From the NCBI GenBank assembly GCA_002361625.1, contig DETL01000002.1, positions 18,548 through 82,547 of the forward strand: a stretch of DNA of 64,000 nt, in the 5' to 3' direction. The notes under the pieces were generated by a model, which saw nothing but the letters and a program-made list of their open reading frames with translations, had not been told where the DNA came from and ran no database searches. The position numbers were made by a program, and so were the translations under genes. Source of the DNA: Bacteroidales bacterium UBA3289 (lineage in GTDB: Bacteria; Bacteroidota; Bacteroidia; Bacteroidales; UBA932). Positions 27,301-35,711 of the stretch are shown piece after piece; position 1 is the first letter of the stretch, and the number at the start of each line of letters is the position of its first letter.

Positions 27301-28401
27301 CTGACGGAAGCCGATACGGACAGCCAGTTTGCGAAGATTACCGTTGCAGATACCGGTTGCGGCATCCCGGAAAACCAGCTGGAAAAGATTTTTGAACGGT
27401 TTTACCAGGCTGACAACCAAGGGGATACGCAAGGATCCGGCATCGGTCTGTTCTACTCAAGGGTTCTTACCGGCCTGCACCATGGCTACATCAAGGCTGC
27501 GAACCGGTCTGAAGGCGGCGCCGTCTTCTCGTTCATCCTTCCCGTCAGCGCCTCCTCCTACACGGAGGACGAGCGGAGCCAGGCCGAGCCTGTCTATGAC
27601 ATCCCGGCACCTGCGACAGCGTCCCCGGACGAAATCGCTCCGGAAGCCGACCGCAAGCGCATCGCCGTCGTGGATGACGACCTCAACATCGCTAACTACC
27701 TGAAGGTCCTGCTGGGCCCCTATTACAACGTGACGCTGTACTTTGACGCCTCATCGGCCCTGAAGGGCATGCAGGATGAAGTTCCCGACCTCATCCTGAG
27801 CGATGTCGTCATGCCGGGCATGAGCGGCTACGACCTGTGCGAGACGGTCAAGGGAGACCTCCAGTTGAGCCACATCCCCGTTATCCTGGTCACGGCCAAG
27901 GTAGCTGTGGAGAATCAGGTCCAGGGCCTGGGCGTTGGCGCGGATGCCTACGTGACGAAGCCTTTCCAGCCCGCCTATCTGCTCGCCCTCGTGAAATCCC
28001 TCCTGGAGAACCGGGAGAAACTGCACCGCCAGCTGGGATCCGTCACCACCACGGAAGAGATCGCCCCGGAAGCCCTCTCCCCGCGCGACGCCGCCTTCAT
28101 GAAGGAGCTCTACGAACTCATGGAGAAGGAACTGGCGAACGTGGACCTGGACATCACCCGCATCACCGAGATGATGCACATTTCCCGCACCAAGTTCTAC
28201 TACAAGGTCAAGGGCCTCACCGGCGAGAACCCCGGCGTCTTCTTCAAGCGCTACAAGCTCAACCGGGCCGCCGATCTCCTGAAGGAAGGCAAGCACAACA
28301 TGTCCGAAATCGCCTACATGACCGGTTTCAACACCCTCTCCCACTTCTCTACCTCCTTCAAGAAGCAGTTCGGCGTTCCCCCGTCGGAGTACGGAGGGTA
28401 A
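24349..28401 (+). CDS. Hybrid two-component system sensor kinase/AraC-type regulator
   Basis: 1350 residues from ATG 24349 (lipoprotein-like signal MKYGPILPLLIMLAAC). Periplasmic region of two-component-regulator propeller repeats (for example DADGHIWIATGRGLNQF) to about residue 650, a Y_Y_Y domain, one membrane segment at 771-793, HisKA with phospho-acceptor His839 in VAHEFRTPLTMI, HATPase (NLLSNAMKFTP, DTGCGIP), a receiver domain with Asp1152 in LILSDVVMPGMSG, and a C-terminal AraC/HTH_18 domain (about 1250-1350, YKLNRAADLLKEG, FNTLSHFSTSFKKQFG). It senses an oligosaccharide and activates the surrounding locus. All catalytic motifs are intact. Confidence 0.95.
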   Translation: MKYGPILPLLIMLAACTANPDTSVTPSGGETVVADRLSNQKVNAFAEDADGHIWIATGRGLNQFSVHEYHQYFATDDTLGLPDNQVNAVFLDKKGTLWAGTDDGVAFRKEDGRFHRVDILGDRRNVNRFWETADGRILMSNSSALYLYEGDAGHFRPVIRDLGAFSFPYSVLEGSLLWIVSDGGSMLKCYDTGDFTLSASYQTPHTVYHIINAGNGEFWMSGMGRLSIFDARSRTWKELPEAIRKEPRLMQGDIDILYPVDSQTILMNVIGKGMFCYFKSSGTILHQSDAGFPFDVPDSEIRTLFQDSRQNLWFGTTDQGYTVSYRYKDQLGSNKFLTSAFSRKTVTSLCQDRDNRLWITTLRDGLWVYDIPGKTLRPVDVSYLFSNTGVGYIRCSKVFCDSEGDLWLLFTDKYQVFRTRFDGKRFQVLGTAIIMNPLAIAEDERGSIWIGGAGTHLLRYDKAGPAVTPVPLSNPPVWTVVEDLVASAAGRIVVATSGQPLLNLNTNTDEVEPLPLREGEQKAIVRRSVLITTSLLKDSAGDLWAGTVANGLLRHDHKTGATVSVNGVPCPDICSVEEDRQGNIWVSTMNGLGKYDRTTGRFINYFEEDGIGGNQFSDRASCVLPDGTLVFGGTHGLTWFNPLDVPQKRQVPLVFEDLKIHNALVAPGEGQPIDRELRTSPDILIRSDQNAFSISFAALDYSEHERTHYYYMMEGFDRDWVDAGNNHEAYYANLPAGKYRFHVRITNNNQSIVETEKALNVKVLPPWYGTWWARLLFCLAGLGVLTLVWLLYRRIRRVRKQAAAHIREERRERERAEQEKAQEQRLNKIQMNYFANVAHEFRTPLTMIAGPVSQLAESEKVQGQERQLVNIIQRSSTWMLSLVNQLLDFNRIGDKKLQLKVAKGDIITPLRGIADLFRFDAASKGIELDTFGLEDSFPMWADADKVQKVVMNLLSNAMKFTPTGGRVTLGFDVIPREEAAAAFPLTEADTDSQFAKITVADTGCGIPENQLEKIFERFYQADNQGDTQGSGIGLFYSRVLTGLHHGYIKAANRSEGGAVFSFILPVSASSYTEDERSQAEPVYDIPAPATASPDEIAPEADRKRIAVVDDDLNIANYLKVLLGPYYNVTLYFDASSALKGMQDEVPDLILSDVVMPGMSGYDLCETVKGDLQLSHIPVILVTAKVAVENQVQGLGVGADAYVTKPFQPAYLLALVKSLLENREKLHRQLGSVTTTEEIAPEALSPRDAAFMKELYELMEKELANVDLDITRITEMMHISRTKFYYKVKGLTGENPGVFFKRYKLNRAADLLKEGKHNMSEIAYMTGFNTLSHFSTSFKKQFGVPPSEYGG

Positions 28402-28414
28402 CGAAAAGCACAAC

Positions 28415-28507
28415 AGATCCCTTCGTCGGTCTCCGACCTCCTCGGGATGACAAAAGGGACCCGCCCCACGGCAGGTCCCTTGTCATTCTGAGCGCAGCGA
28501 AGAATCT
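28415..28507. repeat. REP-like palindromic element
   Basis: Left arm 28415-28452 ends GGGATGACA; right arm 28481-28507 is TGTCATTCTGAGCG...GAAGAATCT. The arms are inverted partial matches (TGTCATyCyGAG and GAAGrATCT). I recognise this type as a dispersed palindrome in many bacterial genomes. An inner stem AAGGGACC/GGTCCCTT (28454-28481) could terminate both converging genes. It overlaps the end of the GH3 gene by two bases. Confidence 0.6.
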
Positions 28508-30878
28508 ATTTCACCTTGATCTCTTCTATCGGCTTCGCCGGGAGCATCACGCGGTGGGCGGGCCAGGAGGCGGCCTTCGCCAGCTTGAAGGGAACGGTGG
28601 CGCGGATGTCGGCGACGGAGGCGCCGAAGTGGGCGGTGTAGGCGCCGGCGGCGGTTTCCCAGGCGGAGGTTTCCTCGTTGAAGGAAGCAAGGGTATAAGG
28701 GTCGACGGTCATGGTGAGCGTCTGGCTCTCGCCGGGCTTCAGTTCTCCGGTCTTGGCGAAGGCGCGGAGCTCGCAGGCGGGCTTTACAAGGCCGCCGTCC
28801 GGAGCGGTAACATACAGCTGAACAGCCTCTTTACCCACGGCGGAGCCCGTGTTGGTCACGGTGATGGAAGCGGTGACGGTGCCGTCCTTCGCTACCTTCA
28901 CAACCGGCTTGGAGTAACCGAAGGTCGTGTAACCCAGGCCGTAACCGAACGGATAGGAAACGTTCTTGCCGGCCGTGGCGAAGTAGCGGTAGCCCACCCA
29001 GATGCCTTCCTTATACTCGGTGTAGTCCACATTGGCCTTTTTCTCCTTGGCCAAGCCGAACATGGCGGCCAGGGCGTTGTCCTCCTCGTCATCGTTGGAA
29101 GCGAATGGGTTGAAGGAGCCGTCACCCACGTAGTCGAACGGGAAGTTGTAGGAGGAAGGATGGTCGAAGTAGGTGACCGGGAAGGTCATCGGAAGCTTGC
29201 CGGAAGGATAGGAGGCGCCGGAGAGGACGTCGGCCACGGTGTAGCCGCCTTCCTGGCCCGGGGTCCAGGCGAGGAGCACGGCGTCCGGGAGGTTCTTCCA
29301 GGAAGCGGTCTCGATGACGCCGCCGATGTTCAGCACCACGACGACCGGCTTGCCGGCATAGTGGTAGGCGTCACAGATGTCCTGCAGGAGCTGGCGCTCC
29401 GATCCGGTGAGGGTCCAGTCGCCGTCCTCGGCGCGGCGGTCTCCGCCTTCACCGGCGTTGCGGGAAATGGTCAGGATGGCGATGTCGGACTCGGGCACCA
29501 TCTTGTTCACGAAACTGCGGGAAACCTCCATTTCCGGAATGACCGGCTCGCCCAAGAGGACGGAGGAAGCGGCGGCGTTGTTCTTGAGTTCGGTCTTCTG
29601 GAGGGCGATGTACTGGTTGTACCAGGTCTCGATGTCGGCATTGACCTCGAAACCGTTCACGCGGAGGCCTTCGGCGACGTTGCGGACATACTTCTTGTTC
29701 ACGTTGCCGGAGCCGGTGCCGCCGGCGATGAAGTCATAGGAGCCCACGCCATAGAGGGCGACCTTCTTCACATCCTTCAGCGGCAGGACGCCGTTGTTCT
29801 CCAGGAGCACCAGGCCTTCGGCGGCCGCCTTGCGGACGAGCTTGGCGTGGCCTTCGAGATCCGGCTTGTCAGAGTACTTGTAGTGATGGAAACGCGGGGT
29901 CTTGACGATATACTCGAGCATGTTGCGGACGCACATGTCCACATCCTCGATCTTGAGCGTGCCGTTCTGGACACCGGCGACGATCTCGCCGATGAACTTG
30001 TCCATGCCGGGTTCCAGGAGGTCGTTGATGGCGCCGATCTGCTCCACGGTCTTGCGGGGGCCGGTCCAGTCGGTCATCACAATGCCGTCGAAGCCCCATT
30101 CCTCGCGGAGGATGGTGTATAGAAGCTCACGGTTCGCCTGGGTGTAAGGGCCGTTGATGCGGTTATAGGAGGACATGATGGTCCAGGGATGGGACTCTTT
30201 CACGGCGATCTCAAAACCCTTGAGGTAGAGTTCGCGGAGGGCGCGCGGATTGATCCGGGCGTCATTGGCCATACGGTTGGTCTCCTGGCTGTTTCCGGCG
30301 AAATGCTTCACGGAGACGCCCACGCCGTTGGACTGGATGCCGCGGGTGTAGGCGGCGGCCATCTTGCCGGTCAGGAACGGGTCCTCGGAGAAATACTCGA
30401 AGTTACGGCCGCAGAGGGGGTTGCGGTGCAGGTTCATGCCGGGGGCCAGCAGGACGTCGGCGCCGTATTCCTTCACTTCCTCGCCCATCGCGGTGGTAAG
30501 TTCCTCCACCAGCGGGGTGTTCCAGGTCGATGCCAGGGACGTGCCCACCGGGAAACCGGTGCAGTAGAAAGTCTTGTCCGTGCCGGGACGGGTGGGGTTG
30601 ATGCGGAGGCCGGCAGGGCCGTCGGAAAGGACGGTCTGCGGGATGCCGAGGCGCGGGATGGCCCGGGTGGTACCGGCGGCGCCGGACACGAGGACCTCGT
30701 CGGAGCCGGTAAGGCCGCCGACCATGGAGCCCCAGCCGGAGCCCACCAGAAGCGTGGCCTTCTCCTCGAGGGTCATGGCCTTCATGATTTCGTCGATGTT
30801 GTCGCTGCGCAGCTGCGGCTGGGCCGAGGCTGCGACGGTGCAGAGGGCTGCAGTCATCAGGAACAGGGTTTTCTTCAT
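28506..30878 (-). CDS. GH3 beta-glycosidase
   Basis: 790 residues from ATG 30878, chosen for its signal peptide (MKKTLFLMTAALCTVAASAQ) and the promoter just upstream; a longer in-frame extension crosses that promoter. GH3 features: TVLSDGPAGLRINP, VSVKHFAGNSQETNR, nucleophile IVMTDWTGPRK with Asp270, GLVLLENNGVLPLK, and a fibronectin-III-like C-terminus (VGKEAVQLYVTAPDGG). An insertion of about 90 residues sits between the barrel and sandwich elements compared with the 19189 paralogue. Expected beta-glucosidase, xylosidase or related activity in the periplasm. Confidence 0.92.
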   Translation of the reverse strand: MKKTLFLMTAALCTVAASAQPQLRSDNIDEIMKAMTLEEKATLLVGSGWGSMVGGLTGSDEVLVSGAAGTTRAIPRLGIPQTVLSDGPAGLRINPTRPGTDKTFYCTGFPVGTSLASTWNTPLVEELTTAMGEEVKEYGADVLLAPGMNLHRNPLCGRNFEYFSEDPFLTGKMAAAYTRGIQSNGVGVSVKHFAGNSQETNRMANDARINPRALRELYLKGFEIAVKESHPWTIMSSYNRINGPYTQANRELLYTILREEWGFDGIVMTDWTGPRKTVEQIGAINDLLEPGMDKFIGEIVAGVQNGTLKIEDVDMCVRNMLEYIVKTPRFHHYKYSDKPDLEGHAKLVRKAAAEGLVLLENNGVLPLKDVKKVALYGVGSYDFIAGGTGSGNVNKKYVRNVAEGLRVNGFEVNADIETWYNQYIALQKTELKNNAAASSVLLGEPVIPEMEVSRSFVNKMVPESDIAILTISRNAGEGGDRRAEDGDWTLTGSERQLLQDICDAYHYAGKPVVVVLNIGGVIETASWKNLPDAVLLAWTPGQEGGYTVADVLSGASYPSGKLPMTFPVTYFDHPSSYNFPFDYVGDGSFNPFASNDDEEDNALAAMFGLAKEKKANVDYTEYKEGIWVGYRYFATAGKNVSYPFGYGLGYTTFGYSKPVVKVAKDGTVTASITVTNTGSAVGKEAVQLYVTAPDGGLVKPACELRAFAKTGELKPGESQTLTMTVDPYTLASFNEETSAWETAAGAYTAHFGASVADIRATVPFKLAKAASWPAHRVMLPAKPIEEIKVK

Positions 30879-30905
30879 ATCAGTGTTATCTGGTTTTTCC
30901 GGACG

Positions 30906-30936
30906 CAAACTTACGAATTCCCACCGAACTTGCCAA
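30906..30936 (-). promoter_or_regulatory. Promoter of the 30878 GH3 gene
   Basis: -7 box TAAGTTTG (30906-30913, minus strand) and -33 TTG (30934-30936) are 20 bases apart. Confidence 0.6.
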
Positions 30937-30951
30937 TCCGGCGGCAGAGAA

Positions 30952-31003
30952 TGAACAATTCGTGACAAAATTTGAACACTGTGCAAAAATATTCCTATCT
31001 TTC
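30952..31003 (+). promoter_or_regulatory. Promoter with TTGAACA-type operator for the CE2/GH95 operon
   Basis: TGAACA (30952), TGACAA (30963) and TGAACA (30973) are phased at 11 and 10 bp. The last copy overlaps a -33 TTG (30972-30974), which is 21 bases from the -7 box TATCTTTC (30996-31003), 3 bases before the ATG region at 31007. Confidence 0.55.
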
Positions 31004-31006
31004 GGT

Positions 31007-32092
31007 ATGAAACGCATCTTTTCCCTGCTCCTCGTCGCGGCGCTGTTCCTTCCTGCCGCCGCCCGGGAGAAAGTTCCGGCAACCGACAGCCGGATCACCT
31101 TTGTCGGCCGTACTCTCGTCAAGGACGGAGCCGTCTCCTTCGACTGGAGCGGCGTCTATGCCCGCATCGCCTTCACCGGCGGCTACCTGGCCCTAGAGGC
31201 CGGGGACAGCGGACGGGATTATTTCAATGTCTGGATCGACAAGGATCCCGTCGCCGAGCCGGACCGGGTCGTCGTCATCGACCGGGACACCACCCTCGTC
31301 CTGTTCCAGCAAAAGGAGCGCAAGCCCCAGGCGCACCGGCTGGTCATCCAGAAACGGACCGAGGGGGAACAGGGCCGCGCCGTCTTCAAGGCCTTCGAGG
31401 CCGAGGGACAGTTCCTCCAGGCCGAGGGCATCCGGGAGCGGGTGATCGAATTCGTCGGCGACTCCTACACCTGCGGCTACGGCAGCGAGAACAGTGTCCG
31501 GGAGGACCCCTTCCGCCCGGAGGACGAGAATCCCGCCAAGACCTATGCCGACATCCTGTGCCGCTATTTCGGGGCCGACGGGATCCGCACCTCCCACTCG
31601 GGCCAGGGCATCGACCGGAACTATGACGATGCCGGCCGCGGCTGGCACATGCCCGACCGGTATCTCCAGACCTTCGACCTGGCCCGGGAACCGGCCTGGG
31701 ATTTCCGGGGGCCGAAGCCCGACATCACCCTCATCTACCTGGGCACCAATGACTTCTCCACCGGACGGCAACCCGGCTATCCCGAGTTCAAGACCGGATA
31801 CCTGCGTATCCTCCGGGCGGCCAAGGAGCACTATGGCGAGGACCATCCCATCCTGTGCGTGGTTCCGCGCCACAGCCAGGTGCTGTATGACTACATCCGC
31901 GACGTCGTGGAGACCTGCGGCCTTTCCGCGGTCTATCTCGCCGGCCTTCCCGAACGGGTCCATGACGACGAAGCCGACCTCGGCGCCTCCTGGCATCCGA
32001 ACTATTCCGGCCACCTGAAAAAGGCCTATTCCCTCATTCCCGTCATCTCCACCATCACCGGCTGGTCCATCGAAAACAAACCCGTACTATGA
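31007..32092 (+). CDS. CE2-like SGNH/GDSL carbohydrate deacetylase
   Basis: 361 residues from ATG 31007 (signal MKRIFSLLLVAALFLPAAA). An N-terminal jelly-roll (about 30-135) precedes the SGNH domain: EFVGDSYTCGYG with Ser153, LIYLGTNDFS, and SWHPNYSGH with His330. This two-domain order is that of family CE2 acetyl esterases acting on xylan or glucomannan oligosaccharides. The stop overlaps the start of the GH95 gene by four bases, so the two are co-translated. Divergent to the GH3 gene. Confidence 0.88.
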   Translation: MKRIFSLLLVAALFLPAAAREKVPATDSRITFVGRTLVKDGAVSFDWSGVYARIAFTGGYLALEAGDSGRDYFNVWIDKDPVAEPDRVVVIDRDTTLVLFQQKERKPQAHRLVIQKRTEGEQGRAVFKAFEAEGQFLQAEGIRERVIEFVGDSYTCGYGSENSVREDPFRPEDENPAKTYADILCRYFGADGIRTSHSGQGIDRNYDDAGRGWHMPDRYLQTFDLAREPAWDFRGPKPDITLIYLGTNDFSTGRQPGYPEFKTGYLRILRAAKEHYGEDHPILCVVPRHSQVLYDYIRDVVETCGLSAVYLAGLPERVHDDEADLGASWHPNYSGHLKKAYSLIPVISTITGWSIENKPVL

Positions 32093-34419
32093 GAAAACGC
32101 CTCCTCCCCCTTGTGCTCCTCCTGACGGCCTGCACGGCCGCCCCGCAGCGCAGCCTGACGCTGCATTACGACCGGCCGGCCACCTACTTCGAAGAGGCCC
32201 TGCCCCTCGGCAACGGCCGCCTGGGCGCCATGGTCTATGGTGATCCGGTCCATGAGCACATCTCCCTGAACGACATCACCCTATGGACCGGCGAACCGGA
32301 CCAGGGCGCACAGCATCCGGACCTCGTCGCGACGGGCGCCGGATCGAAGGCCGCCGAGACCCTGAAGGCGGTGCGGGAAGCCCTCGACCGCGAGGACTAC
32401 CGGGCCGCCGAACAACTCCAAAGCGGCCTGCAGGGGCATTTCAGCGAAACGTACATGCCGCTCGGCACGCTCCGGATCGACTACGATCCCGCTACCGTTA
32501 CGGATTATGTGCGTACGCTGGACATCTCCCGGGCCGTCGCCACGACCTCTTACCTGAGGGACGGCGCCATTTTCCGCAGCGAGGCGTTCGTCTCCGCGCC
32601 CGACTCGGTCATCGTCGTGCATATCGTTTCCGAAAAGCCCCTGAACGCACGCGTCCGCCTGGAAACGGAACTGCCCCATACGGTATCGGCCTCGGAGGAA
32701 GGACTGACCGTGGACGGTTACACCGCCTGGCATTCCTACCCCGGCTACTTCTCGCAGGAACTCATCAGTCCGGAGAAATACTGGTATGACCCGTCGCGGG
32801 GCATCCATTTCCGGACAGGCCTTTCCGCCGATGTCAAGGGCGGTACGGCTGCCGTCCGGGACAGTGTCCTGGAACTCGAGGGTGTGAGCGAAGCGACCCT
32901 GTATGTGGTCAATGCCAGCAGTTTCAACGGGTTCGACAAGGATCCGGTGAAGGAAGGAAAGCCTTATCAGGCAATGGCCGATGCGAATCTCGCCGCTGCG
33001 AAGGCGGCCGGTTTCTCCCGGCTCCTGGCCCGGCACGAAGCGGATTACAAAGGCCTGTTCAACCGCGTCTCCATCGACCTGGGCGCGACGCCGGACTCCG
33101 TCCGCGTCCTTCCCACCGACGTCCAGCTCAAGCGTTACACGGACCTCAGCGAAGCGAACCCGGAGCTGGAAGCGCTTTACTATCAGTACGGAAGGTATCT
33201 TCTGATCTCCTCTTCCCGGACGGAAGGGGTCCCGGCGAACCTGCAGGGTCTGTGGAACGAAAGCATGGAACCGCCGTGGAGCAGCAACTACACCATCAAC
33301 ATCAACCTGGAGGAGAATTACTGGCCTGCCGAGGCGGCCGGTCTCCCCGAGATGCATCAGGTCCTGCTGGGCTTTGTGCGGAATCTCAGCCGGAACGGCG
33401 CCCCGGCCGCCGAGCGCCTGTATGGCGCCACGCGGGGCTGGAACGCCGGTCATAATTCCGACATCTGGGCCATGGCCACGCCCGTGGGCCTCGGAACCGG
33501 CAACCCCTGCTGGGCGGACTGGACGATGGGCGGCGCCTGGCTGTCCACCCACCTCTGGGAGCATTGGCTCTATTCGCGCTCCCGCGCCGACCTGGAGCGC
33601 GACTATCCCGTCCTGAAGGGCGCGGCCGAATTCTGTCTGGACTGGCTCGTGGAAAAGGACGGCGAACTCATCACTTCGCCAGGCACATCCCCTGAGAACC
33701 AGTATCTTACGCCCGACGGTTTCCGCGGGGCTACGCTCTATGGCGCCACCTCCGACCTCGCCATCGTCCGGGAATGCGTCACCGACGCCGTCGCCGCTGC
33801 CCGGGAACTCGGGGTGGACGGGGATTTCGTCGCCGAAGCCGAGGAAAAACTCGCCCGGCTCCGTCCCTACCAGATCGACCATGTGGGCAAACTCCAGGAA
33901 TGGTATCATGACTGGGAGGATGCGGAACCCCTGCACCGTCACCAGTCGCACCTCATCGGCGCCTATCCCGGTCACCAGATCGTGACAGGGCCTTTTGCCG
34001 ACGCCGCTTTGAAGACCTTGGAAATCAGGGGCTTCGAGACCACCGGCTGGAGCTGCGGCTGGCGCATCAACCTCTACGCCCGCCTGGGCGACGGGGAGAA
34101 CGCCTACAAGATGTACCGCAGGCTTCTCCGCTACGTGAGTCCGGACGGCTACCGGGGCGACGACGCCCGCCGGGGCGGCGGAACCTATCCGAACCTCTTC
34201 GACGCGCACTCTCCGTTCCAGATCGACGGCAACTTCGGCGGCTGCGCCGGTGTCATGGAAATGCTCCTGTACAGCGCCCCTGACGGCACCCTTACCCCGC
34301 TCCACGCCCTTCCTTCCGCCTGGCCCGCCGGCTCCGTCAAGGGTCTCCGCACCCGCCGCGGCACCACCGCGGACATCACCTGGAAGGACGGCAAGGTCGT
34401 GTCCTTCCAGGAACGGTAG
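32089..34419 (+). CDS. GH95 glycosidase (alpha-L-fucosidase/galactosidase family)
   Basis: 776 residues with lipoprotein signal (MRKRLLPLVLLLTAC). GH95 landmarks: ALPLGNGRLGAMVYG, EHISLNDITLWTGEP, the Asn pair region NYTININLEENYWPAEAAG, the general-acid region TSPGTSPENQY, and the C-terminal FQIDGNFGGCAGVMEML. The family removes terminal alpha-1,2-L-fucose or alpha-L-galactose by inversion, as found on xyloglucan, pectin or host glycans. It is paired with a deacetylase, suggesting an acetylated fucosylated plant glycan, but fucose versus galactose cannot be decided here. Confidence 0.92.
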   Translation: MRKRLLPLVLLLTACTAAPQRSLTLHYDRPATYFEEALPLGNGRLGAMVYGDPVHEHISLNDITLWTGEPDQGAQHPDLVATGAGSKAAETLKAVREALDREDYRAAEQLQSGLQGHFSETYMPLGTLRIDYDPATVTDYVRTLDISRAVATTSYLRDGAIFRSEAFVSAPDSVIVVHIVSEKPLNARVRLETELPHTVSASEEGLTVDGYTAWHSYPGYFSQELISPEKYWYDPSRGIHFRTGLSADVKGGTAAVRDSVLELEGVSEATLYVVNASSFNGFDKDPVKEGKPYQAMADANLAAAKAAGFSRLLARHEADYKGLFNRVSIDLGATPDSVRVLPTDVQLKRYTDLSEANPELEALYYQYGRYLLISSSRTEGVPANLQGLWNESMEPPWSSNYTININLEENYWPAEAAGLPEMHQVLLGFVRNLSRNGAPAAERLYGATRGWNAGHNSDIWAMATPVGLGTGNPCWADWTMGGAWLSTHLWEHWLYSRSRADLERDYPVLKGAAEFCLDWLVEKDGELITSPGTSPENQYLTPDGFRGATLYGATSDLAIVRECVTDAVAAARELGVDGDFVAEAEEKLARLRPYQIDHVGKLQEWYHDWEDAEPLHRHQSHLIGAYPGHQIVTGPFADAALKTLEIRGFETTGWSCGWRINLYARLGDGENAYKMYRRLLRYVSPDGYRGDDARRGGGTYPNLFDAHSPFQIDGNFGGCAGVMEMLLYSAPDGTLTPLHALPSAWPAGSVKGLRTRRGTTADITWKDGKVVSFQER

Positions 34420-34422
34420 CTT

Positions 34423-35667
34423 TTACTCCGCCCGCTGATTCAGGTTCCGGGTGAGGTACATGATGCCCACCAGGAGGACGAAGAGGACCAGCGTGCCGGC
34501 GATGAGGGCATATGTTTCCATCTGGAGCAGGATGTAACTGAGCCCATAGGCCAGGGTGACCAGGGCCGTGAGCAGGTAGGCCGTCTTGTCCCGGAGGATG
34601 CCACGGAAGTAGCCGAAGAGGGCGGCGATGGTCATCAGGGCGGCCAGGGCATAGGCCACCGGGAAGCGCATGAACTCGGAGAAGGACAGCACCAGGGCAT
34701 AGAAGAGCACGAGGGACAGGCCGATCACGAGATACTGCACCAGGTCGATCTTCTTCTTGCCCACGAGTTCCACCGCCAGGCCGGCGATGAACACCAGCAG
34801 GATCACGAGGATGCCGTATTTGGCCGACCGGGTGGTCTGCTGGTACTGGGTGACGCCCTGGAGAAGATTGACTCCGAACCACGTGTCGTCCGGTTCCCCG
34901 CGATTGATCTTCGAGACCGACCAGCGGGCGGTGAAGCCTTCCGCGGTCACGTCCCGGCTGGAAGGCAAAAAATCACCGACAAAGGATGGATCCGGACAGT
35001 CGGAATGCATTTCCACTTCCGTCACGCCGCCATAAGGCCGGACCATCAGGGATGATGAGCCCCGCACATGATACGTAAGCGTAAAAGGGATCTCCGTTGC
35101 ACCGTCCATCTGAGCAATCGCCAGAGAAATCGGTTCGGTGAGCGAGGCGCCGTCGCGCCGGTACGCTCCCGATCCGTTCTCGATGGAATACGCATCCTCC
35201 CCCAAGGTAAAGGACACTTTTCCCTCCACGCCTCGCAGGTCACTGAGCCCCACCTGGACTTCCTGTCCCGTCAACTCCTTCCCGGCATAGACGGCAGGGA
35301 CCAGGAAGGTTCCCGTCGCGGTAACATCCGCCCCATAGACCATCACATCATAAATGGATCGGTGCAGGAGCTGGGTTTCCAGGCCGATGCCATATTTCAG
35401 ATCCACGGGATAGACGATGTCCGTCCGCTCCCCTACGGTCTTTTTCTTCTGGTCATCTACGACCTCGGTCTTGTAGGTAAGCCGCAGGACCGGGCCGGTG
35501 AGCGTCTGGGCGTGGCCCCAGCTGGCGGAGACTTCGTCCCGGCTGGATTCGGCCGCCCGCTGCCGGTCTTCGATCTGGCCCATGACCATCGCCAGCGGAA
35601 TGAGCATCAAAAGGGCGAGCACGCCCATCAGGGCGATCTTCAGGGGAAGGGAATCTTTCAGTTTCAT
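34423..35667 (-). CDS. creD: CreD/InnA-family inner membrane protein
   Basis: 414 residues. An N-terminal membrane segment (about 9-30, LKIALMGVLALLMLIPLAMVM in part) precedes a large periplasmic domain (WGHAQTLTGPVLRLTY, IYDVMVYGADVTATG) and a C-terminal set of about five membrane helices (residues about 275-405). This is the CreD cell-envelope protein pattern. Function is poorly defined; in other bacteria it is linked to envelope stress and beta-lactam response. No creBC neighbours are present. It ends 3 bases from the convergent GH95 gene. Confidence 0.85.
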   Translation of the reverse strand: MKLKDSLPLKIALMGVLALLMLIPLAMVMGQIEDRQRAAESSRDEVSASWGHAQTLTGPVLRLTYKTEVVDDQKKKTVGERTDIVYPVDLKYGIGLETQLLHRSIYDVMVYGADVTATGTFLVPAVYAGKELTGQEVQVGLSDLRGVEGKVSFTLGEDAYSIENGSGAYRRDGASLTEPISLAIAQMDGATEIPFTLTYHVRGSSSLMVRPYGGVTEVEMHSDCPDPSFVGDFLPSSRDVTAEGFTARWSVSKINRGEPDDTWFGVNLLQGVTQYQQTTRSAKYGILVILLVFIAGLAVELVGKKKIDLVQYLVIGLSLVLFYALVLSFSEFMRFPVAYALAALMTIAALFGYFRGILRDKTAYLLTALVTLAYGLSYILLQMETYALIAGTLVLFVLLVGIMYLTRNLNQRAE

Positions 35668-35681
35668 ACGGTTTTTTTACT

Positions 35682-35689
35682 TATCTTTG
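35682..35689 (+). promoter_or_regulatory. -7 box for ettA
   Basis: TATCTTTG, 22 bases before the ATG at 35712. No clear -33 TTG seen upstream. Confidence 0.55.
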
Positions 35690-35711
35690 CAAATACCGCA
35701 AATAACACACC

